Shown here: one piece after another, positions 8,642-18,606 of the stretch
Layout: each line of letters begins with the position of its first letter
How positions within the stretch are numbered: the first letter of the stretch is position 1
Assembly (NCBI GenBank): GCA_902459845.2
Contig: CABPSV020000059.1
Span: forward strand, 7,501-37,868
Source of the DNA: Hepatocystis sp. ex Piliocolobus tephrosceles
Taxonomy: Eukaryota; Apicomplexa; Aconoidasida; Haemosporida; Plasmodiidae
Direction of reading: 5' to 3'
DNA length: 30,368 nucleotides
Notes under the pieces: generated by a model
Database searches by the model: none
Told to the model about the DNA's origin: nothing
What the model saw: the letters and a program-made list of their open reading frames with translations, nothing else
Program-made: the position numbers and the translations under genes

Positions 8642-11600
8642 GGAAGTGGGAGAAAGAAGGAAATGTAATTTATGAAAAAGTGCCATATATGTTGAACTCA
8701 CCTGAACGAACTAAATCAGCAGTTGCAATAAAATACTTCCATTTTAATAAAGTGTAAATAACACCAAAAGCAAAATTTATTAGATTTTTCATATAAAAAA
8801 TATGTTTTAGTTCAACATAATTTGAACTTAAATATTGGGAAACATATGAATCTATACATATTATAAGAGTACTTAATATGCAAAAATCATATGGCCATAT
8901 TTGGTAGGTAGTATATAACAAATGGATAGCTTCTTCATTTTTGTTTAATATATGCAAAAAGTTACTATAACATAAATAAATTTGTTTATCTGCATTTCCA
9001 TTTTTTATAGTTAAATTAAAAAACAAGTTTAATTTATTTAAAAAGATTTTATTAGAAATTAATTCATTATTTTTTATTAAATGATTAAACATATGTAGTA
9101 TTAAATTTCTTGTACTACATAAATAAAAAAAAGATAATCTTTTATTCAAATCTATTATAAGTTGAAAAGCTTCAAAGGATAATACATATTTGTTATTCAT
9201 ACTTAATAATATACTAATTAAATTAGCTATATAAAAGTTATCTTTTTTATTTAATAATATATTTATTTGATTGTAAATATCTTTTATTATTTTATCTCTT
9301 TCATTAAATTTACAACTTTTTAATTTATAAAATTTTATTATTGCTAAATATGTGTTCAACAGTGTATCTTTTTTATAAGAAATATAACAATCTTCATTGT
9401 TGTTATAACTAATGTTATTATAACATGTACTATTGTTATTATCGATGTAATACCATCTTTTTCTTTTTAATTTTTCTAAAAGGTGAATACTATAATCATA
9501 ATACCCTTGTTTAGCATATAAATACGCTTTTAATAAATTCAGATATAAAGAGTTATCATTGTGTTTTATTCCATAATCTATCAATTGCTTTGCCATTGTA
9601 TAATTTTTATCTTTTATATATATATTGGATAATCTAATAAAAGGCCATTCGTAATTAATATATATCTGTGTATATAATTTATAAATATTAATAGATAAAT
9701 GCATATAGCCTAACAATTCCAATAACACCGCATTGTTAAAAGATACCGTTATATATATTTGTTTTAAATAATTTATAATATATTTATATCTCTTTTTTTT
9801 TATTCTTTTTATGTATCTTTCGTTTAAACCAGTCTCAATATTTCTCATGTTACTATTGCTCATTATGTTACTATTACTTATAATGTTATTATTACTTATA
9901 ATGTTATTATTACTTATAATGTTATTATTACCTATTATGTTATTATTACCTATTATGTTATTATTACCTATTATGTTACTATTACTTATTGTGTTATTAT
10001 TACTTATTGTGTTACTATTACTTATTGTGTTACTACTTCCATTACAATTTATCAATCGGTCCCTAATTTCGTAAATACGATGCACTCTTAACATATTTTT
10101 AATATATTCTATTTTGGTTTTATTATTTTTTATAATTAATTTATTTTGTTTGCTGTTATTATGGCAATCCAACTTTCGCTCGTAACTATCTTGATTATAG
10201 TTTTGGTGATCGTCTATTTTGGTTTTCTCTTCACAATTAATTTGGTCAACTTGTTTATTATTATCTATCATACGTTTACTTTTTTTACTAGCTGTACAAA
10301 TTTCACTTACTTCCTCTATAGCTTCATAACTTCTTTTAATACAATCTTTTTTTGTTTCATCTGTTTTTATTAAATGTTTGGAATAATTAGTTTTCCTTTT
10401 TTTTCCCATTTCATATATTTTTGTATAATCTAAATTTGTTTTGTTTTGTTTAATATTATAATGACAATGACTATGTTGTTGCTCTTTTTTACATAAAACA
10501 TATGTATAAAAATAAAAAACTTTTTTTATTTTATAAAAAATTTCTTTTTTTAATTTTTCCATTAAACTTAAACACTTTTCTTTCGAATTGGTATAAAATA
10601 AAGCAACTATATAATTATTAATTAATTCGTATGATAGTTTAGCACTTTTATTTTTTTTTGTAAAAAATGTTTTTATGTCATTTATTTGATTTAATAAATT
10701 GATATATTTGTTCATATAATTTTCGTTATATTTAGTTATCAACAGATCATATATTTTAGCTTCTAAAAGTTTAATATCCAAGTCATTGTAGAGTGTTTTA
10801 TAATTCGTATGTATTATATTTAAAAGATTATGTAACATGCACAATGTTTTTTTTGTGTTCTTACCATAATCTGGTTTAACAAATTTGTTTTTTACAATGG
10901 TGTTATATATTGTTACTGTTCTATTCTGGTTACCTTTATCATTTAAATCATTTCTTTTGTTTGCGTCATTTGTTTTTTTTAAATAATCTCTTTTGTTGCG
11001 GTCGTATATCGATGTGGTTACAGTACCCAAATAAACGTCACATTTTTTTGTACTACTAGTTTTACTTATTACATTATAATTCAGATACAGATTAGCCGTA
11101 TGAACATAAAACCAAATATACAGTTTTAAAAAATATACATTTTTGTTGTTAAAATTAAAAAGTATCAAATTTTCTTTAGCTTTTTTATATTTTTTCAAAT
11201 AAATACATGTTACAGTATAATAATATCTACTAACATTATTTTTATAAATAAGTAAACTTTTATAATAATATTTTAATGCTTTTTTCATATTTTTTATAAT
11301 ATGATAATACATACCAATTAAAAAATAATATTTACTTAAAAATTTTTTACTAACATAATAAAAATTTATTCTTTCTTTTATAATTTTTAAAAAAATAATA
11401 GATATATTATAACCATTTAATAACCAAATTTCACATAAATCTAAATATAAAGAAATCATATCATTATTTAAAAAAACATTGCAATATTCACTTTTGGAAC
11501 AATCTGTTTCATTATCAATTGTATCAAATAATATATCACATTCATATATATCATTTTTTCCAAACGAATAAACAGCATTTTCATTAATTAATACATCGTG

Positions 11601-13508
11601 CAAATTTTTTGAATAAATAACTACTCCTTTTTTTATATAATCCATATATGTAAGTAAAGTTAAATTTATTATGTCTTCCACATGAATTTTTTTTAAATTA
11701 TTTATGTGATTATTATTATTGTTGTTGTTATTATTGTTGTTGTTATTATTGTTGTTGTTATTATTGTTGTTGTTATTATTGTTGTTATTATTATTGTTGT
11801 TATTATTATTGTTGTTATTATTATTGTTGTTATTATTATTGTTGTTATTGTTGTTATTATGAGTAATTAAGTGAGTACCTGCATGGATGTATGTTGTATT
11901 ACTTGCTTTGATGTGTCCTAACATGTTATTCATTCCGATTGGATTAGATTTATTACCTTCTTCATATTTATTAATATTATTAGCATTACTTGTTTCAATA
12001 TTAGAGTCATCCTTTTTTAACCGTTTCATAAGTCTACCATACCAGCTAATATTTTCATTATTTTTTTTCAAACTCTCCTCCTCCTCCTCATTATTAATGT
12101 TATTATTACTGCCATTATTACTGTTATTATTATTACTGCCATTATTACTGTTATTATTATTACTGCCATCATTACTGTTATTATTACTGAAATTATTTAT
12201 TATTTTTTTTTTTTTTTTCAGATATAACATTTGAATAGGATGACCTACATTCCCATTTGCATAATTCAAATTATATTTTAAAAAATTACATATTTTATCA
12301 TCTTTAATAAAATTGTTATATTTTGTAATTTTTTGAAAATAGTTTAATAATAATAACCATGAATTGGTTAAGTACGCAAAACAATAATTATTTAATTTGA
12401 TTGATGATGTAAAACAATAAGATGCTAAGATGAAGTTTTTTTTTTTCATATAACATAAACCTATTATGTATTTTATAATAGATTTAAAACCTTTTAACGT
12501 ATTTAATAACTTTTTTATTTTAACAAATCTGTACAAATCGTCTACTGTGTTGTAACTATAGTTTCTATTGTTATATGGTTCATAATTTGATAGGATATTT
12601 GTAATACCCGTTTTTGTATTTTTACTTAAACTATTCGTCTTTGTGTCATTCCCATTTAAATAAATTTCACAAAGCGAACATAAAAATTGCTCAAAGTGTA
12701 TTATTCTTATCAATACAATTGATGAAAACTCAATACATACGTCCAGTTTATATATTAAACATAACGTGTATGATAAATATATAGATGAAATAAAATCATA
12801 ATTATTTTTTTTTACTAAAAATGCAAATATATTTATACTTTCAATTAAATAATTTAAAGGATGTATATTTTCTTTATTTGTTTCATCTTTTATATTGGTT
12901 GTTAAAGAGCCTGTTTTTTGTATACTATTATTTGTAGAAGTATAAGACTTTAATGGCGATAATAATGGTGATGATGTTGAATGTAAAGATAAAGAAAATG
13001 AATAAGTATAATTATTATTAGGATGAATATAATTACTATTTTCGTTTTTTTCTTCATATTTATTTAATAAAAATAAATATATATTTGTATAATATACACC
13101 TTTAATTAACAAATAAGATATATAATCATAACTGTTTTTTTTTTCATTATTATTGTAATTATCCACTTTTCTTTTTTCAATTTGTGTTAATAAATGTTCT
13201 AACTTAATTTTTATTTCATCTTCTTTATTTATACTTTTAACATTTATTAATTTATCTAAGTTATATAACAATAGTAATATACTCAAATATGTACAATTGT
13301 CATTACTAAAAAAAACTTCTGCCTCTTTAATAAGGTCTAAAAATAACTTATAATAGTTTTTTTTATACAAAATTAAACAAACTTCAACCCACCCGTTTAT
13401 ACATACTTTTTCATCTTTTAAAATAGCTTTTATTATCATATAATTTTCTTCATTTATGTTATCTTCATTTATGCTAATAAGGCGGTTTTCACCTTTTAAG
13501 TAAATCAT
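7831..13508 (-). CDS. CTR9: CTR9-like Paf1-complex TPR protein, two exons
   Basis: The model is complement(join(7831..8351, 8702..13508)), encoding 1,775 residues. The first exon reaches LVRS and then a strong CAG|GTGAGT donor. The second exon starts after a T-tract and AATACAG. The split codon G+AT gives DTQYDHYKK, both sides in phase 1. The N-terminus (ISINEDNINEENYMIIKAILKDEK...WVEVCLILY) aligns by eye with the CTR9 start. TPR-like helical pairs recur (YIIGLCYMKKKNFILASYCF; YYFLIGMYYHIIKNMKKALKYY; IRLSNIYIKDKNYTMAKQLI; NFYIANLISILLSMNNKYVLSFEAF; LCYSNFLHILNKNEEAIHLL). The second exon is a charged coiled coil ending in a serine/acidic tail (SYSSDSSDLFGEKEE), as in CTR9. CTR9 scaffolds Paf1C on elongating RNA polymerase II. 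It is longer than yeast or human CTR9 (about 1,100-1,170) because of Asn-rich inserts. Confidence 0.88.
8352..8701 (-). other. CTR9 intron with 8-bp tandem repeat and two homopolymers
   Basis: This 350-base intron is bounded by GTGAGT (8701 down to 8696) and ATACAG. It contains a T run at 8593-8640 (+ strand), an 8-bp repeat ACATAATC over about 8490-8588 (roughly 11-12 copies, with diverged ATCATATA ends), a less A+T-rich block (8396-8480), and an A run at 8368-8395 that is the polypyrimidine tract on the coding strand. The 8-bp period puts a TGA in every frame of the coding strand, which rules out translation through it. The short plus-strand ORF here is not supported. Confidence 0.85.
9842..10040 (-). 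repeat. 18-bp coding repeat (NNNIIG/NNNTIS hexapeptide) in CTR9
   Basis: About eleven 18-bp units encode hexapeptides of the form N-N/S-N-I/T-I-S/G-N in CTR9. The DNA keeps an exact multiple of three, and the third letters vary little, which suggests recent expansion by slippage. It sits in a low-complexity linker between TPR-like blocks rather than in a helix. Confidence 0.9.
11710..11862 (-). repeat. Poly-asparagine tract in CTR9
   Basis: A pure ATT/GTT (coding AAT/AAC) trinucleotide repeat encodes about 50 consecutive asparagines. A second N/S/G-rich tract (NNNSNNGS units) lies near 12095-12190. Such tracts are common in Plasmodium nuclear proteins and fall in linkers. Both AAC and AAT codons are used in a semi-regular pattern. 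Confidence 0.95.
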
Positions 13509-14050
13509 TTTTATATATTTTTATTTTTATTTTTATTTTTATATTAGGAATTTCTTGTTAATATTTATAACATACAATGATTTTATAAAAAACAAAAATG
13601 TATAAAACATTTTTTTTTTTTTTTTTTGCTCTTTCTCATTATATATAAATGGTTTTTTGTTTTTTTTTTTTTTTTTAACACAAAATTGATTTTAATTTTT
13701 TTTTACTTTTTTCGAATTTCGAAGGCTTTAACAATCTAACAATAAAATAAAAAAAAATAAAATCCAGCAAAAATTAATCGAAGCGATACCGAGTTAAAAA
13801 TAACAAAAACAAAAAATGAAAATGATAAAATAAAAATAAAAGCAGAAGCAAAAGCAGAAGAAAAAGAAAAAATAAAACAAAAGCAAAGCAAAGCAAAAAT
13901 TAACATAAAAAACGTAACGGAATGAAACGAAACAAAGCAAAGTAAAACAACACAAAACAAAGCAAATGTAAAACAACACAAAACAAAACAATAAAGTGAC
14001 TCATAAATACAATATAACTTAACAAAAAAAACGTATATTCGAAAATAGCA

Positions 14051-14091
<41 letters not shown>

Positions 14092-14177
14092 CATAATATA
14101 ACGTATTTTATAAAGAACATAATGTAATTTAATATAGCACTAAACTTTGTGTACGTCTACGTGCGGCGTAGGTTAGG
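13509..14177. promoter_or_regulatory. Divergent spacer upstream of CTR9 with T-poor, A/G/C-skewed block
   Basis: This is the upstream region of CTR9 (minus), and of the small candidate gene at 14178 (plus) if that is real. From about 13735 to 14060 the plus strand is strikingly poor in T and full of degenerate AAGCAAAGC, GAAACGAAAC and ACAAAAC words, followed by an A run (about 14054-14086). Plasmodium 5' leaders are often A-rich on the transcribed sense strand, so this skew could mark a plus-strand leader. That is inference. Confidence 0.45.
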
Positions 14178-14697
14178 ATGAAAATCTATAAATCGGAAGT
14201 TAAGAGTTCGTTATCGAAGACGGGCAGGGTAAGTAGCCCATAAATATATGCTTCAATCCTTTTTATATTTTATATTTTTCATTTTAATATTTTTTTATGC
14301 CTTTTTTATACTTTCTTTATGCTTTCTTTATGCTTTCTTTATGCTTTCTTTATGCTTTCTTTATGCTTTCTTTATGCTTTCTTTATGCTTTCTTTATGCT
14401 TTCTTTATGCTTTATGCTTTTTTTATGCTTTCTTTATGCTTTCTTTATGCTTTCTTTTTTTTTTTTTTTATGTATTATACTTGATTCTAAACATTGAAAT
14501 GTTTTAATGGCATTTAAAATTAAAAAACTTGGTAACCATATAGTAAATTCTTGAAAAGTAAAAAAAAAAAAAAAAAAAAAAAGATTGCCAATTAAAAATC
14601 ATTATAGAAAAAAAAAAAAGTTTCATTTGTTAGTATAGGTATGGCCATATATATAGTAAGTATTTTAGCGTATATAAAAATATTACAACATATATAG
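14178..14697 (+). CDS. Candidate tiny spliced gene (exon 1 strong, downstream exon uncertain)
   Basis: Exon 1 is 14178-14228, MKIYKSEVKSSLSKTGR. It has an in-frame TAG three codons upstream, unusually high G+C for this region, and a consensus GTAAGT donor in phase 0. The simplest completion is an acceptor TTATAG with exon 2 at 14608-14697. This gives 46 residues, in which four lysines precede a hydrophobic span (VSFVSIGMAIYIVSILAYIKI) like a tail anchor or single membrane helix. Alternatives exist. A GTAAGT at 14656 could be a second donor in phase 0 leading to the TTTACATAG acceptor near 14803, which opens DGYTCICNKHK. A TTTGTTAG acceptor at 14633 is also possible. I do not recognise the family. 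The coordinates beyond exon 1 are provisional. Confidence 0.4.
14311..14455. repeat. 11-bp TTTCTTTATGC tandem repeat
   Basis: About thirteen copies of an 11-bp unit (TTTCTTTATGC) are interrupted once by a shortened copy near 14405-14420. The repeat would lie inside the intron of the candidate gene at 14178. The 11-bp period keeps all three plus frames open, so the three overlapping FLYAFFML-type ORFs here are artefacts. Confidence 0.92.
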
Positions 14698-14877
14698 CTA
14701 GTATTGTTAATTAAAAAAAAGTTATATGCAAAAATGAAAATGACAAATTGCATTTATAGTTTATTACGTGTGTAAATTTATACATAAGTTTCTATTTACA
14801 TAGGACGGATACACTTGTATTTGTAACAAACATAAACAAAACAGACATATATATATATATATATATATACAAATGTT

Positions 14878-16140
14878 TCAGTTATAAAATTTACGAAACT
14901 TAATGTTTGAACATGTTAAGTAAAATGTTTCTTTTTGGTTCTTATCCCACACATGTATATTAATATTTGTTTTCATCTCGTTTATTAAATTTTTTTTACT
15001 AATACTATGATCATCCGAAATTCCATTATTTTTACAATAATATAATGTTTTATTATTGTTTGTGTTATATAACATATATACAGTTTGTTGTAATGTTAAA
15101 AATGGTATATATATATCAGATGCTTGATTAAAATCTATATATATAATTTTGTTATTAATAAAGTCAAAAAATATATTTGAATATAATAAAAAGAGTTTAT
15201 ATGTAAAAAAAAGATATATGTTATTTTTTTTTGCTTTTTTTTTACTTTGATTTATTATATATTTATTGACATAATGTTGAAATAATTGCATACGATATTT
15301 AAGAAAACTTATATAAGCAGTAGAATAAAATTTATAAAAAGAAGAGTGTTTTATCCATTTTATTTTTTTATTAATTTCTTTGATTATGTTATTATATTTT
15401 ATACATAATTGTAAATTTTTTTTTCTTGTTTTTATTATAATTTTTTTTTTATGATTGTAATTATTTTGAAAAAAATAAGTCACATATAAAAAATTATTAC
15501 ATGCTATATTTGTTTTATTTTTACTCAAATTGGGGTATTTAGTTTTTATGTTATTTATATACTTCCCTTTTTTCAAGTGCTCATTTGAGCATAGTTTTTT
15601 TTTGTTTTGTATTTTTTGCTTGATACAACTCCTTTGGAATAAATCAAAAAAATATGTATTTTCTAAAAATAGTGCTAATGTTTTATTATAATCATATTTA
15701 TCATGTGGTAAAATATTATTACAAAAAATAATGTTACATATATTTAATTTTATTTTATTGTATATGACGTGTTCTGTTTTTTGCTCTTTCTCCACATTGT
15801 TAAGGTCAACCAAATAAATATTCTCAATCAGTTTTTTTTTTTCACATTCTTTCAAACAATTTAATTGTGGTATTAAAATATATACAAAATAATTATAAAA
15901 AAAATAGCTAATTTCACTAGTTGCAAAATGAATTACTAAATTTTTTTTTTTCTGATTTTCATTTATTGTTTTCCTTTTTTTAACGCTAAATGTATTTTTA
16001 CAATTATTAAACAGTGGTAAGTTTTTTAGCTCTCTTTTTTTAAAAAAATTAGTTTTATTTTGCATAAACAAAATTATGTAAGAAAATACTTTACTAAAGT
16101 AGTAGCTCCCGTTTATATGTTCTCTATAAATTTGTATCAT
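14878..16140 (-). CDS. Unrecognised lysine/asparagine-rich protein (420 aa)
   Basis: This is a single-exon ORF of 420 residues. The start is defined by an in-frame TGA two codons upstream (TGA AGT ATG). I do not recognise it. It has a basic N-terminus (residues 27-66, KKRELKNLPL, VKKRKTINENQKKK), a hydrophobic block LVIHFATSEISYFFYNYFVYILIPQL (about 68-95), a segment LNICNIIFCNNILPHDKYDY, a long basic helical centre, and a C-terminal part IIYIDFNQASDIYIPFLTLQQTVYMLY followed by INIHVWDK and FYLTCSNIKFRKFYN. It is low in acidic runs and not simple-sequence, so it looks like a folded, fast-evolving protein. There is no clear signal peptide. The basic composition would fit an organellar or RNA-binding protein, but nothing proves it. 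Confidence 0.75.
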   Translation of the reverse strand: MIQIYREHINGSYYFSKVFSYIILFMQNKTNFFKKRELKNLPLFNNCKNTFSVKKRKTINENQKKKNLVIHFATSEISYFFYNYFVYILIPQLNCLKECEKKKLIENIYLVDLNNVEKEQKTEHVIYNKIKLNICNIIFCNNILPHDKYDYNKTLALFLENTYFFDLFQRSCIKQKIQNKKKLCSNEHLKKGKYINNIKTKYPNLSKNKTNIACNNFLYVTYFFQNNYNHKKKIIIKTRKKNLQLCIKYNNIIKEINKKIKWIKHSSFYKFYSTAYISFLKYRMQLFQHYVNKYIINQSKKKAKKNNIYLFFTYKLFLLYSNIFFDFINNKIIYIDFNQASDIYIPFLTLQQTVYMLYNTNNNKTLYYCKNNGISDDHSISKKNLINEMKTNINIHVWDKNQKETFYLTCSNIKFRKFYN

Positions 16141-16148
16141 ACTTCAAG

Positions 16149-16180
16149 CGTTGTCGTTGTCGTTGTCGTCGTTGTCGTTA
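16149..16180 (-). repeat. AAC-GAC repeat just upstream of the 420-aa ORF
   Basis: On the minus strand this reads as alternating AAC and GAC codons (Asn-Asp), in frame with the downstream ATG but closed by GCT TGA before it. It is one of the few G+C-rich microsatellites outside coding regions in this window. Confidence 0.85.
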
Positions 16181-16698
16181 TGTTTTTTTATTCCTTCCTA
16201 CATATATATATATATATATGTTACATTTTTGAGGAATGGTACTATTTATATTTCAAAAAAGAAAAGAGTCTATCTAATGCAGTGGTTATTTAGCTATATA
16301 TTTGGTTACATATTTATCAAACAAACAACATGTTTATTATTTTTTCCATAGTTGTGCTTATTTATAAAAGTTTAATCCAATGTTAAGGTGAAGCAAAAAA
16401 AAGGAAAAAAAAAAAAGGAAAAAAAAAGGAAAAAAAAAAGGAAAAAAAAAAAAAAAAAAAAAAGCACAGGAACACGTGAAAAATCAATTTTGAAAAAAAA
16501 AAAAAAAAAACATCCCTAATCGTATGTATATAAATATATATGTTTACTTTTTTTTAATTTTTGAAAAGTTTTAACCAATAGCACAATTGCATGTAAGAGT
16601 ATTTCCATATGTACAAAAAAAATGCATATATACATGTGTATTCACCAAAATTAACACAAATTAATACAAATTTTTACTGTTTGTACTATTTATTTATT

Positions 16699-16700
<2 letters not shown>

Positions 16701-16764
<64 letters not shown>
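16701..16764. repeat. 64-base T homopolymer
   Basis: This is the longest homopolymer in the window, located about 110 bases upstream of the chosen NFU start. Its exact length should not be trusted in an assembly. Confidence 0.9.
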
Positions 16765-16765
<1 letters not shown>

Positions 16766-16874
16766 TTATTTGTTTTCATAGTTTTTCTACTTTTTTTAAA
16801 AATCAACAATATGCATGATACTTAACATGCAAAAAATATTATATATATATGTATATATATACACAAATAGTAAG

Positions 16875-17564
16875 ATGAAACAGAAACTATTCTTTGTACA
16901 ATTAATTTTTTTTTGGTACTTTTTTTTTTTTAAAAATGTTAGAAATATAAAACTTATAAAAAACACTTTTTTTTTTACTAGTTATAATAGTAATAATTTT
17001 GTTTATAAAGATGAGTTAAGTATATTACGTTTGAATAAGACGAATATACAAAAAAAAAAAAAAAAAAATTCAAAATTTAAAGTAAAGTTAGTAGAAAAAG
17101 AAAACGACGAAGGAATACACTATGAATTAAATAAAGAAAATGTTCAAAAGGTTTTAAATTTGATTAGACCTAAATTACAAATAGATAATGGTAATGTTGA
17201 ATTAGTGAAAATAGATAACAGTGATTTGTATGTTAAACTATTAGGTGAATGTATTACTTGCAGCTCTAACAGTGTAACTGTTACACATATTATTAAAAAA
17301 ACATTGCAAAAATACATTCGAGATAAAAATAACAAGGAGCCAAATGTAATTGTCGTTAACTTTGATGATATCAACGAAACAAATATTCAAAACTGTTTGA
17401 ACGACCTGAAACCGTATTTTGACTTCTTGAGTAAGTGTTTATTTGAAAAAACAAAATGAAAAAATGAAAAAATGAAAAAAATGAAAATTTTCCTTTTTTT
17501 GGAACTTTTTTTTTTATATGTTTGTATAATGTCGCGGCAATTATAACACGTTCACAATATAAAC

Positions 17565-17596
<32 letters not shown>

Positions 17597-17951
17597 ATGT
17601 GTGTATAAAAATTGCTAAAACAAGTAACCATCTTACTCTATGTAAACTTCAAACGCTTTTACATTGGTGCTGTGTTAGAATGTGTTTTACTTCATTGTAG
17701 TGTTAGTAAATACATATTTGATTATTTATTTTTATTTTTATTTTATTTTATTTTTTTTTTTTGAAGAAGTGGAAGTCTTAATTAAAGATATTGTTAGTAA
17801 CAAAGAAGGTATTAACAACTCAGTTTCTTTAATTTTTAAACATAAAGACAATGGTAACTCTGAAATAAAAATTCCTTTTAATGTTAGAAATGAAATAGCG
17901 GAAAGATTAAAAAACAAGTTCCCTACCTTAACTGTTCATTTTGAAAACTAG
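16875..17951 (+). CDS. NFUapi: Apicoplast NFU-type Fe-S cluster scaffold, two exons
   Basis: The model is join(16875..17430, 17767..17951), encoding 246 residues, with a GTAAGT donor in phase 1 and a T-tract/GAAG acceptor. I chose the ATG at 16875 over 16815 because it gives a clean signal peptide (MKQKLFFVQLIFFWYFFFF) followed by a basic K/N-rich transit region, the bipartite apicoplast leader. The earlier start adds TA-repeat-coded residues. Residues 87-160 form a NifU C-terminal domain (NVQKVLNLIRPKLQIDNGNVELV, then GECITCSSNSVT) with the CxxC cluster-binding cysteines C126 and C129. A second, degenerate NifU domain follows (ETNIQNCLNDLKPYFDFLK to the end) without cysteines. This tandem active-plus-degenerate layout is that of plastid NFU1-3, supporting the plastid SUF pathway. 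An alternative acceptor three bases later would give MEV instead of KVEV. Confidence 0.9.
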
Positions 17952-18606
17952 CAAACCGAAAGATGGAAAATCGAAAAATGGCAAATATAAACTTGTTTTG
18001 TATATATAAAGTTAATCCTTGCGTTTTTATTATGCGCGTGTCAATGTATGGGTTTATATTTGTATATAAACAACATGACATTTTTTTATTAATTTAAAAA
18101 AAAAAAACAAACAAACAAACAAACAAACAAACAAACAAACAAACAAACAAAATAAATGAAGTTAGTTAAGACAAAAAAAAAAAAAATAAAAATAAAAAAA
18201 TAACATGGTAAAAAGAGGTACAACAATCGAGTAGGTACAATAATCGAGTAAGTACAACAATCGAGTAGGTACAATAATCGAGTAAGTACAATAATCGAGT
18301 AAGTACAACAATCGAGTAGGTACAATAATCGAGTAGGTACAATAATCGAGTAAGTACAACAATCGAGTAGGTACAATAATCGAGTAAGTACAACAATCGA
18401 GTAGGTACAATAATCGAGTAAGTACAACAATCGAGTAAGTACAACAATCGAGTAAGTACAATAATCGAGTAGGTACAATAATCGAGTAGGTAATGTTGTA
18501 ATAATGGTACTAGTTTTATAATAAAATTATGTGATTCAACATAGACATATGTATATACATATGTTCATGTACACACACACACACATACATATTGTGCTAT
18601 TTTATG
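17952..18606. other. Convergent intergenic region with ACAA repeat and 17-bp minisatellite
   Basis: NFU (+) and the RAP gene (-) converge here. The region contains a (CAAA)n tract at 18109-18150, the 17-bp minisatellite at 18219-18490 and a CA-rich stretch near 18570-18590. The L/D/C/T/Y-rich minus-strand ORFs are readings of the minisatellite. Confidence 0.7.
18219..18490. repeat. 17-bp minisatellite, about 16 copies
   Basis: The unit is CGAGTA(A/G)GTACAA(T/C)AAT. About sixteen copies differ only at two positions, G/A after CGAGTA and T/C after TACAA, giving a two-letter code along the array. The 17-bp period rotates the reading frame, so three minus frames stay open and mimic genes. It is between two convergent 3' ends. 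Confidence 0.95.

Larger units (their letters stand above)
16141..16874. promoter_or_regulatory. Divergent spacer between the unknown protein and NFU
   Basis: Two genes diverge from this region, so both promoters should be here. It holds a (GTTGTC)n repeat at 16149-16180, a TA run near 16201-16219, an AAAAAGG-type A-rich repeat (16394-16463), and a 64-base T run at 16701-16764. No ORF is supported. The T run may act as a nucleosome-excluding element upstream of NFU, which is general knowledge of poly(dA:dT) and not shown here. Confidence 0.55.

Noticed and set aside
8670..8702. Stop at 8670 as the true end of the large minus-strand protein
   Set aside because: A consensus CAG|GTGAGT donor precedes it and a phase-matched coiled-coil exon lies downstream, giving a normal CTR9 C-terminus.
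14150..14240. tRNA or structured RNA in the G+C-richer patch
   Set aside because: No cloverleaf pairing or tRNA B-box-like motif could be found; an ATG exon with donor explains the composition better.
14248..14507. Three overlapping FLYAFFML-rich ORFs
   Set aside because: An 11-bp repeat gives the same peptide in all frames; no coding signature.
16815..16874. Upstream ATG for NFU
   Set aside because: It adds residues coded by a TA repeat (YIYVYIYT) and hides the signal peptide that starts at 16875.
18089..18478. Three minus-strand ORFs with LLDYCTYSI repeats
   Set aside because: The 17-bp minisatellite keeps three frames open; no start context or conserved-looking ends.
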